From: JALTBU01 sp964410645
GTDB taxonomy: Bacteria; Campylobacterota; Campylobacteria; Campylobacterales; Nautiliaceae
Reading direction: 5' to 3'
DNA length: 42,080 bases
Assembly: GCA_964410645.1 (NCBI GenBank)
Contig: CAYPHV010000007.1
Span: forward strand, 1-42,080
This document shows positions 1-8,648 of the stretch, one piece after another. Position 1 is the stretch's first letter. Every line of letters begins with the position of its first letter. Below the pieces are notes generated by a model. That model was not told the DNA's origin. It searched no databases and worked only from the letters and a program-made list of their open reading frames with translations. The position numbers and the translations under genes were made by a program.

Positions 1-1265
1 GTATTTTAATTTACTTATTGTTAATGGGAATATATTTTGTTATTTTGATAATTTTTATACTTAAAACTCAAAAAAAGATATTTAAACAATATGAAGAATT
101 GATTGACGAGCTTAAAAAAAGATATTATTTTGATACTCTGACAGGTTTGCCCAATAGACATAATTTGATAGAAAATTTGAGTAATTATGAAAGTCTAATT
201 CTTATTGATATAGATGATTTTTCAGATATAAACGATGTATATGGGTTTGAAGTAGGTAATGAAATTTTAAAAAATATTGCCAATGAATTAAGTAAAATTT
301 ATAAAAATGTATACAGGGCGGGAAGTGACGAGTTTGTAATAGGATTTAACAGAAAAATAGATAAAACAGATTTGAGTAAAATAATTAACAGAGAGTTTCA
401 GTATAAATTAATAAAATTAACGTTTAGTGTGAGTGGCAGTAATGAAAAAGGCTTTTTTTTAAAAACGGCTGAACTTGCGCTAAAAGAAGCTAAAAAAAAT
501 AATGAAAACTGTGTTTTGTTCAATAAAAAAATAGAAAAAGAGCAGACTGAGAAAATAAAAAGAATACAAAAACTTAAAAAAGTTTTGGAAAATAAAAAAA
601 TAATTCCTTATTATCAGTGTATAAAAGGAAAAAAAGAAAAATACGAAGCTCTTATGAGAATTGAAATAGACGGTGAAATTAAACCTCCTTCTTATTTCAT
701 GGAACTTTTGAAAGAAGCAAAAATTTATCATAAATTTTCTCAGATAATGATTCAAAAAGTATTTGACGATGTAAAAAATGGAAAAATAAAAAATGTTTCT
801 ATTAATTTATCCTTTATGGATATAGCACATGAAAAAACAAATGAATTTATATTAAATCTTGTAAATAATTGCAAAAAAATTTCTGAAATAACATTTGAAA
901 TACTTGAAAGTGAAAGCATAAAAGATTTTGAACTTGTAAAAAAATTTATTGATTATGCCAAAGATAAAGGCATAAAAATATCAATAGACGATTTTGGAAG
1001 CGGATATTCCAATTATATCAGGATATTAAAACTTAAACCGGATTTTATTAAAATTGATGGAAGTTTGGTCAAAAATATAAAAGATAAAAAATATTTTGAA
1101 ATAGTTAAATTAATTGTAGAGTTTGCCAAAAAATTTAATATTAAAACAGTTGCAGAGTTTGTTGAAAATGAAGAAATATATAACAAATTAAAAGAGTTAG
1201 AAATTGATTATTATCAAGGATATTATTTTTATAAACCGTTGCCTCTTGAAAAAATAAAGAAATAG
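1..1265 (+). CDS. Membrane-anchored GGDEF-EAL protein (5' end outside window)
   Basis: Cyclic-di-GMP turnover protein, probably a phosphodiesterase. The frame is open to base 1, with only a TTG (18) and an ATG (24) as internal starts inside a hydrophobic stretch, so the gene very probably begins upstream and carries more N-terminal membrane or sensor sequence. Counting from the TTG, a membrane segment covers residues 1-16, a GGDEF domain about 36-170 and an EAL domain about 185-412. The cyclase motif is GSDEF (102-106), not GGDEF, so cyclase activity is doubtful. The EAL side looks intact: EAL (210-212), N263 in SINLS, DDFGSGY (324-330), K345 in KID, E380 in VAEFVE and Q400 in QGY. Family known; activity inferred. 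The input sensed by the missing N-terminus cannot be judged. Confidence 0.88.
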   Translation, partial: ILIYLLLMGIYFVILIIFILKTQKKIFKQYEELIDELKKRYYFDTLTGLPNRHNLIENLSNYESLILIDIDDFSDINDVYGFEVGNEILKNIANELSKIYKNVYRAGSDEFVIGFNRKIDKTDLSKIINREFQYKLIKLTFSVSGSNEKGFFLKTAELALKEAKKNNENCVLFNKKIEKEQTEKIKRIQKLKKVLENKKIIPYYQCIKGKKEKYEALMRIEIDGEIKPPSYFMELLKEAKIYHKFSQIMIQKVFDDVKNGKIKNVSINLSFMDIAHEKTNEFILNLVNNCKKISEITFEILESESIKDFELVKKFIDYAKDKGIKISIDDFGSGYSNYIRILKLKPDFIKIDGSLVKNIKDKKYFEIVKLIVEFAKKFNIKTVAEFVENEEIYNKLKELEIDYYQGYYFYKPLPLEKIKK

Positions 1266-1270
1266 TTTGG

Positions 1271-1276
1271 TAAAAT
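1271..1276 (+). promoter_or_regulatory. Possible -10 element for metX
   Basis: TAAAAT preceded by TTTGG lies 20 nt upstream of the metX ATG, in the 30-bp gap after the EAL gene. An AAAAGG ribosome-binding site follows at about 1285-1290. It resembles the -10-dominated promoters of Campylobacterota, but in such AT-rich DNA this is weak evidence. Confidence 0.3.
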
Positions 1277-1295
1277 TTCGTTTAAAAAGGAAAAT

Positions 1296-2414
1296 ATGAA
1301 ACTTGAGACAAAAATAGCCAAATTTACAAAACCTTTGTATCTTGAAAGCGGAAGAATCCTTGAGCCCTGGCATATAATATATGAAACATACGGCGAGCTT
1401 AATGAAAAAAAAGATAATGTAATATTAATAACGCATGCCCTTTCAGGTTCTCACCATGCGGCAGGTCTTTACGCAGGTGATAGAAAGCCTGGCTGGTGGG
1501 ATTCTTTGATTGGCGATGGAAAAGCTGTTGATACCACTAAATATTTTGTTATAGCAACTAATGTAATAGGAAGCTGTTTTGGCTCAACTTCTCCTATGAG
1601 TGAAATTCAACCCGGAAGCCGTGAAAAATACAGACTTAAATTTCCTGTTATTACAATAAAAGACATAATAAAGGCACAAAAAATTTTATTGGATTTTCTT
1701 GGAATTAAGCATTTAAAAGCTGTAATGGGTGGTAGTATGGGCGGTATGCAAGCTCTTAAATTTGCGGTTGATTTTCCCGGGTTTATTGAATATATTATTC
1801 CTATTGCCACAACATTTCAGACAAAACCGTATGTAATTGCCATTGATAAGGCTATGACAGAGGCAATAAGGGCCGATAAAGATTTTAACAATGGAAATTA
1901 TGATCCAAAAGACATAAGAAAAAAAGGTTTAAAGGGATTGGCGGCTGCCAGAATGATTGGATATTTAAATTATATTTCTCCTGCAACTTTCGAAAGAAAA
2001 TTTTCAAGAGAATATGTAAAAACCGATGGTATGTTTGAACTTTTTGGAAGATTTCAGGTAGAATCTTATTTGGAATATAACGGTGCAAATTTTCCCAAAT
2101 GGTTTGATCCTTTGAGCTATATATATTTATTAAAAGCTATTTCACTCTTTGATTTGAGCAGGGGTTTTAACTCTTTTGACGATGCGTTTTCCAGAATAAA
2201 GGACAAATTGTATTTAATAGGATTTAGCGGGGACACTCTTTTTTTTCCTCAGGAAATGCGCGATATAAAAAAATATATGGATAAAGCGGGGGGAAAGTGT
2301 CAATACTATGAAATAGACAGTAATTATGGACATGACAGTTTTTTGGTTGAAACTCAAAAATTTGATTTTTTAATCAGTGATATTTTAAAAGGAGGACTTG
2401 ATGAAAGATTTTGA
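1296..2414 (+). CDS. metX: Homoserine O-acetyltransferase
   Basis: Acylates L-homoserine with acetyl-CoA, the first committed step of methionine synthesis by the sulfhydrylation route; cytoplasmic alpha/beta-hydrolase fold. The 372-residue length is normal for MetX. The nucleophile elbow GGSMGG places Ser147; Asp313 (FSGDTLF) and His346 (NYGHDSF) complete the triad, and an oxyanion-type LITHALSG segment lies at 44-51. The ATG has a good AAAAGG site just upstream. The 3' end overlaps xseB by 14 nt, so the two are translated together. Acetyl rather than succinyl specificity is assumed from the family and not proven here. Confidence 0.95.
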   Translation: MKLETKIAKFTKPLYLESGRILEPWHIIYETYGELNEKKDNVILITHALSGSHHAAGLYAGDRKPGWWDSLIGDGKAVDTTKYFVIATNVIGSCFGSTSPMSEIQPGSREKYRLKFPVITIKDIIKAQKILLDFLGIKHLKAVMGGSMGGMQALKFAVDFPGFIEYIIPIATTFQTKPYVIAIDKAMTEAIRADKDFNNGNYDPKDIRKKGLKGLAAARMIGYLNYISPATFERKFSREYVKTDGMFELFGRFQVESYLEYNGANFPKWFDPLSYIYLLKAISLFDLSRGFNSFDDAFSRIKDKLYLIGFSGDTLFFPQEMRDIKKYMDKAGGKCQYYEIDSNYGHDSFLVETQKFDFLISDILKGGLDERF

Positions 2415-2574
2415 AAAAAAACTGGAAGAAGCAAAAAAATTATTGGAAAAATTAAATGATCCGGAAATTTCTTTATATGATGCAATGCAGTTTTATAAAA
2501 AAGGTGTTAAACTTTTAGAAGAAGCTTCCAAAATGATTGAGGAAGCAAAATTGGAGTTTGAAAAAATCAAATGA
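2401..2574 (+). CDS. xseB: Exodeoxyribonuclease VII small subunit
   Basis: A 57-residue helical protein starting MKDFEKKLEEAKKLLEKLND and continuing with a YDAMQFYKKGVKLL-type segment, the XseB signature (hydrophobic heptads, Lys/Glu rich). XseB binds XseA to form exonuclease VII, which degrades single-stranded DNA in repair. The start sits within the end of metX (14-nt overlap) behind an AAGGAGG at 2389-2395, an excellent ribosome-binding site. The stop overlaps the next start in ATGA. xseA is not in the window. Confidence 0.88.
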   Translation: MKDFEKKLEEAKKLLEKLNDPEISLYDAMQFYKKGVKLLEEASKMIEEAKLEFEKIK

Positions 2575-3344
2575 AATTAGCTGTTTTGCAAACGGATAAT
2601 TTGCCTTATGATAAAGCAAAATTAAGTTATTTTATTCAAAGTGCAAAGAAAGAGGGTACAAGACTTTTTATTTTACCCGAATATGTGCTAAACAGATTTT
2701 TTAAAGAATTGGAAAGAATGCCTGTTTCATTCATAAAAAATCAGACAAATCATCAGATAAAACATTTAAAAAAATTATCTGAAATATATAATGTAACTTT
2801 TATAGCCCCTGTTGTAAAAATAATAAATAATCAAAAATATAAAGCAATAATAAAGATTAATCATTCTGTTAAATATTATTATCAGCAGATTTATATGCCT
2901 TATCCTCATTGGAATGAAGAAAAATATTTTGATAAAAAAGAGTCAATGCCTTTAATTTTTAATCTTGAGAGGGTTAAATTCGGAGCAATGTTCGGGTTTG
3001 AAGCTCATATCGAAAAATTTTGGCAATATTTTTTTAATAAAAAAGTGGATTGTGTGTTAATACCCAGCATTGGAACATTTGATTCTAATAAAAGATGGCT
3101 TGAAATTTTAAAAACAAAAGCTTTTTTGAATCATTGTTATGTAATCAGGGCAAACAGGGTAGGCAGTTTTGAATCCTGGGAGTTTTACGGTAAAAGTTTT
3201 GGAATAGACCCGGAAGGAGAAGTTATTCAGATGCTTGGAAAAAAAGAAGAAATCGGGATTGTTGATATAAATAAAAACAGGATAAAAGAGGCTAAAAAAG
3301 AGTGGAAATTTAAAGAACTTGAAAAATCAATTAAACATTTCTAA
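2571..3344 (+). CDS. Nitrilase-fold (carbon-nitrogen hydrolase) protein lacking catalytic Cys and Lys
   Basis: A 257-residue member of the carbon-nitrogen hydrolase superfamily by overall pattern: an N-terminal KLAVLQ strand, a LPEYVL block with Glu37, a HWNEEKYF block, a VDCVLIPS strand near 159-166, ANRVG near 194-198 and IDPEGEV near 212-218. The catalytic Lys of the usual Y-x-K-x-H-L block is Gln106 (YYQQIYMP). The nucleophilic Cys of the usual C-[YWD]-[DE] block is Gly142 (MFGFEAH). Only Glu37 of the Glu-Lys-Cys triad remains, so amidase or nitrilase activity is unlikely unless other residues substitute. Translationally coupled to xseB (ATGA) and convergent with mqnC, overlapping its 3' end by 18 nt. 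Substrate and role unknown. Confidence 0.8.
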   Translation: MKLAVLQTDNLPYDKAKLSYFIQSAKKEGTRLFILPEYVLNRFFKELERMPVSFIKNQTNHQIKHLKKLSEIYNVTFIAPVVKIINNQKYKAIIKINHSVKYYYQQIYMPYPHWNEEKYFDKKESMPLIFNLERVKFGAMFGFEAHIEKFWQYFFNKKVDCVLIPSIGTFDSNKRWLEILKTKAFLNHCYVIRANRVGSFESWEFYGKSFGIDPEGEVIQMLGKKEEIGIVDINKNRIKEAKKEWKFKELEKSIKHF

Positions 3345-4373
3345 AATTTCATAAGCGGTATTTCTTTTTGCGGGAATTTCACCGGCATCTTTTATGAGAG
3401 CAATCATTTCATCCTGATTCATTGAGTTTTGTGCCCCGGCGCTTCTTACGACATTTTCTTCCATCATGGTTGAGCCCAGGTCGTTTGCTCCGTATTTTAA
3501 TGCAAGCTGACCTATGTAACTGCCCTGTGTTACCCATGAGCTTTGTATGTTTTTGAAATTATCTAAAAAAAGTCTTGCCACGGCTAAATATCTTAAATAT
3601 CTGTTTGGTGAAGCTTTGAAAGTAATTATTCCTTTTTTGAAAAGCTCTGTATTATAAGGCTGAAAAGACCACATAATAAACGCTCTGAAACCTTTTGTTT
3701 CATCTTGAAGTTTTCTTATTAAATCCCAATGTTCAACAACTTCTTCTATTGTTTCTACTGTTCCGAACATCATAGTGGCAGTTGTTTTCAAGCCTATATT
3801 ATGAGCAGTTTTATGAACATTAAGCCATTTTTCTGTGCCTATTTTTTTAGGTGCAATAATATCTCTTACCCTGTCGCTTAGTATTTCGGCTCCGGCTCCC
3901 GGCATAGAAAAAAGCCCTTTTTCTTTAAGCCTTAATAAAACTTCTTTTATAGATATTCTGGAAATTTTTGCAATATAATCAATTTCCGGAGCAGAAAAAC
4001 CGTGTATGGTGATGTCTGGATACTTTTTATGGATATGTTCTACCAAATTTTCATAAAAATCTATTTTTAAATCAGGATGAACACCTCCTTGAAACAAAAT
4101 TTGTGTTCCGCCTATTTTGATTAACTCATCTATTTTTTGATCAATTTTTTCTAAACTTAAAATATAAGCGTCTTTGTCGCCTTTATGTCTATAAAAAGCA
4201 CAAAATTTACAGTTGCACCAGCATATATTTGTATAATTGATGTTTCTGTCAACAATAAAAGTGGTAATTTTTTTTGGATGTAATTCTCTTTTTTTAGCTA
4301 ATGCCATTTTTCCAAGAGTAATTAAATCTTCATTTTTTATTAAATTTATTGCTTCTTTTTTACTTAATCTCAC
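3327..4373 (-). CDS. mqnC: Cyclic dehypoxanthine futalosine synthase (radical SAM)
   Basis: Radical SAM enzyme of the futalosine route to menaquinone. It cyclises dehypoxanthine futalosine, the step after MqnB-type deglycosylation. The cluster motif is C51-x3-C55-x2-C58 in NICWCNCKFCAFYR, with an upstream NYTN block typical of MqnC; MqnE usually has a PTN/VC variant. The length of 348 is normal. A GGVHPDL segment near 94-100 and a PGAGAEILSDRVR segment near 157-169 also fit MqnC. It stands alone, divergent from the diguanylate cyclase gene. A respiratory menaquinone made this way is typical of Campylobacterota. The other mqn genes are not in the window. Confidence 0.93.
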   Translation of the reverse strand: MRLSKKEAINLIKNEDLITLGKMALAKKRELHPKKITTFIVDRNINYTNICWCNCKFCAFYRHKGDKDAYILSLEKIDQKIDELIKIGGTQILFQGGVHPDLKIDFYENLVEHIHKKYPDITIHGFSAPEIDYIAKISRISIKEVLLRLKEKGLFSMPGAGAEILSDRVRDIIAPKKIGTEKWLNVHKTAHNIGLKTTATMMFGTVETIEEVVEHWDLIRKLQDETKGFRAFIMWSFQPYNTELFKKGIITFKASPNRYLRYLAVARLFLDNFKNIQSSWVTQGSYIGQLALKYGANDLGSTMMEENVVRSAGAQNSMNQDEMIALIKDAGEIPAKRNTAYEILEMFN

Positions 4374-4393
4374 AAATTCTCCTTATTTTTTTG

Positions 4394-4399
4394 TATAAT
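4394..4399 (+). promoter_or_regulatory. Likely -10 box for the diguanylate cyclase gene (divergent promoter region)
   Basis: TATAAT preceded by a T-run (TTTTTTTG) lies 28 nt before the ATG at 4428. The 54-bp gap separates divergent genes, and on the minus strand TTATACA within the same bases could serve mqnC. An AAAAGG ribosome-binding site follows at 4415-4420. Confidence 0.5.
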
Positions 4400-4427
4400 T
4401 CAGGATAATATCAAAAAAGGCAAAATA

Positions 4428-5309
4428 ATGGAAGAAACAATTAAAAAAATTAGCAAGGAAACATTAAACGAATTAAATAAAGCAGATAAATTGCCTTATC
4501 CGTTTTATTATAAAGAAGTGTTTAATTCTATTGCAAAAGAGATGAAGCTTTTAGAACAGTTAAATCCGAAATTATTGTGTATTAATCCAAGTATCAACGA
4601 AACTATTTTGGAGGCTACAAGAAAAACATTAAATCATGTTCAAAATACTTCCAAAAGTATTAAAATTTCATCTGAAAATATTGTAGAAGAAATAAATGAG
4701 GCAAATCCGGAAGAAATAAGAGAGATTGTTATTAAATTTTCCGCTTTTTTGATAAATAATATAGATAAAATGGAAAATAAAATTAAAGCCTTGGAGAGTG
4801 AACTGGATAAAGCTTATAAAGATTTATTGATAGATCCTTTGACAAGGGCATATAATAGAAAAGCATTAAATAAAGATTTACTGCAAATCTTACCAAAAAA
4901 ACAAAATAAAGATTTGGATCTTGCGCTAGCAATAATAGATTTGGATAATTTTAAATATATTAATGATACATATGGGCATTTGGTAGGTGATTTTGTATTA
5001 ATTAAATTTGTTCAGATTATGAAAAAATTAACAAGAACCAGTGATAAAATATACAGATACGGCGGTGATGAATTTATAATTGTTTTTAACAGAACGCATT
5101 TAAATTTTGCTATTAAAACTATTGAAAGAATAATAGATAAAATCCGTAAGATTAAACTACAATACAAAGAAAATCTTATATCTTTTAGAGTATCTGCAGG
5201 AATTACATCGCATAAAAAAGGAGATAATATTGATACTTTTATTCAAAGAGCGGATGAGGCTTTATATGAGGCAAAACAGGCAAAAGACGGATATAAAGTA
5301 AATTCATGA
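4428..5309 (+). CDS. Diguanylate cyclase (GGDEF)
   Basis: Makes cyclic-di-GMP from two GTP. The C-terminal GGDEF domain (about 133-290) has an intact RYGGDEF (210-216), the DPLTRAYNR entry motif (136-144) and D171/N174 in the IDLDNF metal/substrate region. An inhibitory I-site RTSD (203-206) sits five residues before GGDEF, predicting product feedback. The N-terminal 130 residues carry no membrane segment; they look helical, with a coiled-coil stretch (about 108-132), and I cannot assign a named sensor domain. So this is a soluble cyclase, unlike the membrane-anchored EAL protein at the window start. Its stop overlaps the cvpA start by 4 nt. Confidence 0.92.
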   Translation: MEETIKKISKETLNELNKADKLPYPFYYKEVFNSIAKEMKLLEQLNPKLLCINPSINETILEATRKTLNHVQNTSKSIKISSENIVEEINEANPEEIREIVIKFSAFLINNIDKMENKIKALESELDKAYKDLLIDPLTRAYNRKALNKDLLQILPKKQNKDLDLALAIIDLDNFKYINDTYGHLVGDFVLIKFVQIMKKLTRTSDKIYRYGGDEFIIVFNRTHLNFAIKTIERIIDKIRKIKLQYKENLISFRVSAGITSHKKGDNIDTFIQRADEALYEAKQAKDGYKVNS

Positions 5310-5845
5310 GTATGTTTGACGCAATAATTTTGGCAATTACAATTATTCTTGCCATTAAAGGTTTTTTTAACGGATTTTTAAAAGAAATTGCAGGATTAAT
5401 AGGTATTGTAGGTGGATTATATTTGGCATCTTTATATTATCATCAGGCGGGTGTTTATATTAATGAAAATCTTTTTGCTATAAAAAATGCTTCGGCTGTT
5501 GATTTGACAGGATTTATCGGTGTATTTATAGGATTTTGGATTTTAGCTGTTTTTATCGGTTTTTTACTTGGAAAAATTTTAAAAATAAGTGCTCTTGGCA
5601 TTTTTGATAAATTATTGGGGTTTTTGTTTTCAGGGGCTAAATTTTTTATTTTAGTCAGTATTATAATATCTCTTTTGGTAAAAATAGAATTTATCTCACA
5701 AAAAATTAAGCCCGCTGTTAAAAAAAGCAGGTTATTTCCCGTTATGGTCAGTTTAGGCGATGAAATTATAAATATTAACCCGAAAAAAATCGAAAAATCT
5801 GTTAAAAATGTTAAAATTCCACATATAAAGACTAAAGGAGATTAA
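5306..5845 (+). CDS. cvpA: CvpA family inner-membrane protein
   Basis: A 179-residue protein with about four hydrophobic helices (roughly 4-22, 24-42, 63-88 and 100-125), and the family-typical opening of an Asp followed by a hydrophobic helix and KGFFNGFLKEIAG (18-30). CvpA proteins are inner-membrane proteins first linked to colicin V export; later work ties them to envelope stress and bile tolerance, and the biochemical role is unclear. It overlaps the cyclase gene upstream (ATGA) and lysS downstream (TAATG), so the three are probably cotranscribed. A cvpA-lysS pairing is also found in Helicobacter as I recall. Confidence 0.85.
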   Translation: MSMFDAIILAITIILAIKGFFNGFLKEIAGLIGIVGGLYLASLYYHQAGVYINENLFAIKNASAVDLTGFIGVFIGFWILAVFIGFLLGKILKISALGIFDKLLGFLFSGAKFFILVSIIISLLVKIEFISQKIKPAVKKSRLFPVMVSLGDEIININPKKIEKSVKNVKIPHIKTKGD

Positions 5846-7353
5846 TGTTTTCTAATGAATATGTAAAACAAAGAATGGCAAAAGCTGAAAAATTAAAGGA
5901 AAATGGAATTAACCCATATGGGCATTATTCTAAAAGAAATACGAAAATAAGCGAATTTTTAGAAAAAAACAAAGATATCGCTAATTTGGAAGATAAAAGA
6001 GATGAAAATAAAAAATTTATAGTTGCCGGAAGAGTAAAATTTCTTAGAATTATGGGAAAAGCCGCTTTTTTCAAAATAGAAGATGAAAGTGGAATTTTGC
6101 AGGTTTATATGAATAAAAACAATTTGGGGGATAATTTCAATATACTCAAAAAAAATCTTGAAGTAGGTGATATAGTTGAGGTTGAAGGGTATCCTTTTGT
6201 GACAAAAACGGGTGAATTAACTATTCATGCCGATAGCGTAAGAATTCTAACAAAAGCAATTCATCCTTTGCCCGAAAAATTTCACGGTCTTCAGGATGTA
6301 GAAGCAAAATACAGACAGCGTTATCTTGATATGATAATGAATAAAGGGGCAAAAGAGAGATTCAAAAAAAGAAGTCAGATAGTTTCTTTAATAAGGAAAT
6401 TTTTTGAAGACAAAGGATTTTTGGAAGTGGAAACTCCAATGCTCCATACAATAGTGGGGGGAGCAAATGCAAAACCTTTTATGACGTATCATAATGCTTT
6501 GGATATAGATATGAATCTTAGAATTGCACCGGAACTTTTTTTGAAAAGATTAATAGTGGGTGGATTTGAAGCTGTATTTGAATTAAACAGAAATTTTAGA
6601 AATGAAGGGATAGACCATACTCATAATCCCGAATTTACCATGTTGGAATATTATTGGGCTTATCATACAATGGATGATTTAATCTTTCTTACTGAAGAGC
6701 TTTTTGAAAATTTATTTAAAAAATTAAATCTTTCTAAAAAAATCAAATTCGGAGATTTGGAAATTGACTTTAACAAATGGAGCAAAATTACTTATAAAGA
6801 TGCATTGGTAAATATAGGCAAAGTTCCTCAAGATATATTGGATGATGTCGATAAAATGAAAAAATATTTAAAAGACAGTGGAGCGACAATAGAGGAGCAT
6901 ATTGACTCTCAGGGGAAACTTTGGGCTGAACTGTTTGATGAATTTGTAGAAAGTAAGCTTATAAACCCTACATTTATTACAGAATTTCCTGTAGAAATTT
7001 CACCTCTTGCACGGCGTAGTGATGAGAATCCGAAATTTACCGAAAGATTTGAACTTTTTATAGCCGGGCGTGAAATTGCAAACGGATTTAACGAATTAAA
7101 CGATCCGCTTGATCAATACGAAAGATTCAAAGCTCAGCTGGAAGCAAAAGCGAAAGGAGACGAAGAAGGTATGGATATGGATTATGATTATATACGTGCG
7201 CTTCAATACGGTATGCCTCCTACCGCTGGTGAGGGAATAGGGATAGACAGACTCGTTATGCTTTTAACCGATTCTGAAAGTATAAAAGATGTTATATTGT
7301 TTCCGACTATGAAACCTAAAAAAAATATTTTCGATGAAGATGACATTAAATAA
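5845..7353 (+). CDS. lysS: Lysyl-tRNA synthetase (class II)
   Basis: Charges tRNA-Lys. The 502 residues comprise an N-terminal OB-fold anticodon-binding domain (about 55-150, with VAGRVKFLRIMGKAAFF) and a class II catalytic core. Motif 2 is visible as FRNEGIDHTHNPEFTMLEYYWAY and motif 3 as GIGIDRLVMLLTDSESIKDVILFP near the C-terminus. The ATG at 5845 overlaps the cvpA stop by 1 nt and follows AAAGGAG. Full length, no anomalies. First of the lysS-glyA-DUF1882-SPOR set. Confidence 0.97.
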   Translation: MFSNEYVKQRMAKAEKLKENGINPYGHYSKRNTKISEFLEKNKDIANLEDKRDENKKFIVAGRVKFLRIMGKAAFFKIEDESGILQVYMNKNNLGDNFNILKKNLEVGDIVEVEGYPFVTKTGELTIHADSVRILTKAIHPLPEKFHGLQDVEAKYRQRYLDMIMNKGAKERFKKRSQIVSLIRKFFEDKGFLEVETPMLHTIVGGANAKPFMTYHNALDIDMNLRIAPELFLKRLIVGGFEAVFELNRNFRNEGIDHTHNPEFTMLEYYWAYHTMDDLIFLTEELFENLFKKLNLSKKIKFGDLEIDFNKWSKITYKDALVNIGKVPQDILDDVDKMKKYLKDSGATIEEHIDSQGKLWAELFDEFVESKLINPTFITEFPVEISPLARRSDENPKFTERFELFIAGREIANGFNELNDPLDQYERFKAQLEAKAKGDEEGMDMDYDYIRALQYGMPPTAGEGIGIDRLVMLLTDSESIKDVILFPTMKPKKNIFDEDDIK

Positions 7354-7373
7354 ATAAATAAAGGAGATATAAA

Positions 7374-8621
7374 ATGAGTTTAAAAAAATATGATATTGAC
7401 GTGTATACAATTTTGGAAAAAGAGCTTAAAAGACAGACCGAACAGCTTGAAATGATTGCAAGTGAAAATTTTACGCTTCCAGAGGTTATGGAAGCTATGG
7501 GAAGTGTTTTTACCAATAAATATGCAGAAGGCTATCCGCATAAAAGATATTATGGGGGATGTGAATATGCCGATATGGTTGAAAGTTTGGCAATTGACAG
7601 GGCAAAAGAGCTTTTCGGATGCAAGTATGCGAACGTTCAGCCTCATTCAGGCAGTCAGGCAAACGGTGCTGTGTATGTGGCGCTTATGAAACCTTATGAA
7701 AAATTACTTGGAATGGATTTAAGCAATGGCGGTCATTTGACACACGGTGCAAAAGTTAATTTTTCAGGTAAAAATTATACAAGTTTTTCTTATGGAACTG
7801 ATAAAAAAACAGGAAGAATAGATTATGACAGAGTAAGAGATATTGCCAAAATAACTAAGCCTAAAATGATAATATGTGGAGCCAGTGCATATCCAAGAAT
7901 TATTGATTTTGCCAAATTCCGTGAAATTGCTGATGAAGTTGGTGCCGTTTTAATGGCTGATATTGCACATATTGCCGGTCTTGTGGTAGCAGATGAACAT
8001 CCGAGTCCGTTTCCTCATTGCGATATAGTTACCACTACAACGCATAAAACACTGCGAGGTCCAAGGGGAGGTATGATTTTGACAAATAACGAAGAATATG
8101 CCAAAAAAATAAATTCTGCAATTTTCCCTGGTATTCAAGGGGGACCTTTGGTTCATATAATTGCTGCAAAAGCTGTCGGATTTAAAATGAATTTGGATAA
8201 AAGCTGGAAAAACTACGCAAAACAGGTAAAGAAAAACGCAAAAGTTTTAGCTAATATTTTACTTGAGAGGGGTTATGACCTGGTAAGCGGAGGAACTGAT
8301 AACCATTTGATACTGGTTAGCTTTTTAAATAAACAATTTAGTGGGAAAGAGGCTGAAGAAGCACTTGGCAGAGCTGGAATTACAGTAAATAAAAATACAG
8401 TTCCGGGCGAGAAAAGAAGTCCTTTTGTAACAAGCGGTGTAAGAATTGGAAGTCCTGCTCTTACAGCCAGAGGTATGAAAGAGGCTGAATTTAAGCTTAT
8501 TGGTACAAGGATTGCAGATGTTTTGGATGATATTTATAATATAGAACTTCAAGAAAAAATAGCAAAAGAATTAAAAGAATTAGCCGGTAAATTTGTTATT
8601 TACGACAAACCGACTTATTGA
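7374..8621 (+). CDS. glyA: Serine hydroxymethyltransferase
   Basis: PLP enzyme interconverting serine and glycine while loading one-carbon units on tetrahydrofolate. The PLP lysine is Lys225 in TTTTHKTLRGPRGG, and the glycine-rich YAEGYPHKRYYGG segment (50-62) and the HSGSQANGAVY block (91-101) are canonical. The length of 415 is typical. AAGGAGAT lies just before the ATG. It follows lysS by 20 bp and is likely in the same transcript. With serA elsewhere in the window it supplies the serine-to-C1 route. Confidence 0.97.
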   Translation: MSLKKYDIDVYTILEKELKRQTEQLEMIASENFTLPEVMEAMGSVFTNKYAEGYPHKRYYGGCEYADMVESLAIDRAKELFGCKYANVQPHSGSQANGAVYVALMKPYEKLLGMDLSNGGHLTHGAKVNFSGKNYTSFSYGTDKKTGRIDYDRVRDIAKITKPKMIICGASAYPRIIDFAKFREIADEVGAVLMADIAHIAGLVVADEHPSPFPHCDIVTTTTHKTLRGPRGGMILTNNEEYAKKINSAIFPGIQGGPLVHIIAAKAVGFKMNLDKSWKNYAKQVKKNAKVLANILLERGYDLVSGGTDNHLILVSFLNKQFSGKEAEEALGRAGITVNKNTVPGEKRSPFVTSGVRIGSPALTARGMKEAEFKLIGTRIADVLDDIYNIELQEKIAKELKELAGKFVIYDKPTY

Positions 8622-8623
8622 TT

Positions 8624-8641
8624 TCCTCTTTTGAGGAGAAG
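8624..8641 (+). promoter_or_regulatory. Small hairpin over the DUF1882 ribosome-binding site
   Basis: TCCTC (8624-8628) and GAGGA (8633-8637) can pair around a TTTT loop, and the second arm is part of the GAGGAGAAGG Shine-Dalgarno for the ATG at 8649. A 5-bp stem is weak. It may be coincidental, because any strong Shine-Dalgarno readily finds a CCTC partner. Confidence 0.25.
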
Positions 8642-8648
8642 GAAAAAA

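Noticed and set aside
480..755. Phe-rich open frame on the minus strand
   Set aside because: Complement of Lys/Glu-rich codons in the EAL gene gives long Phe runs; not a real protein.
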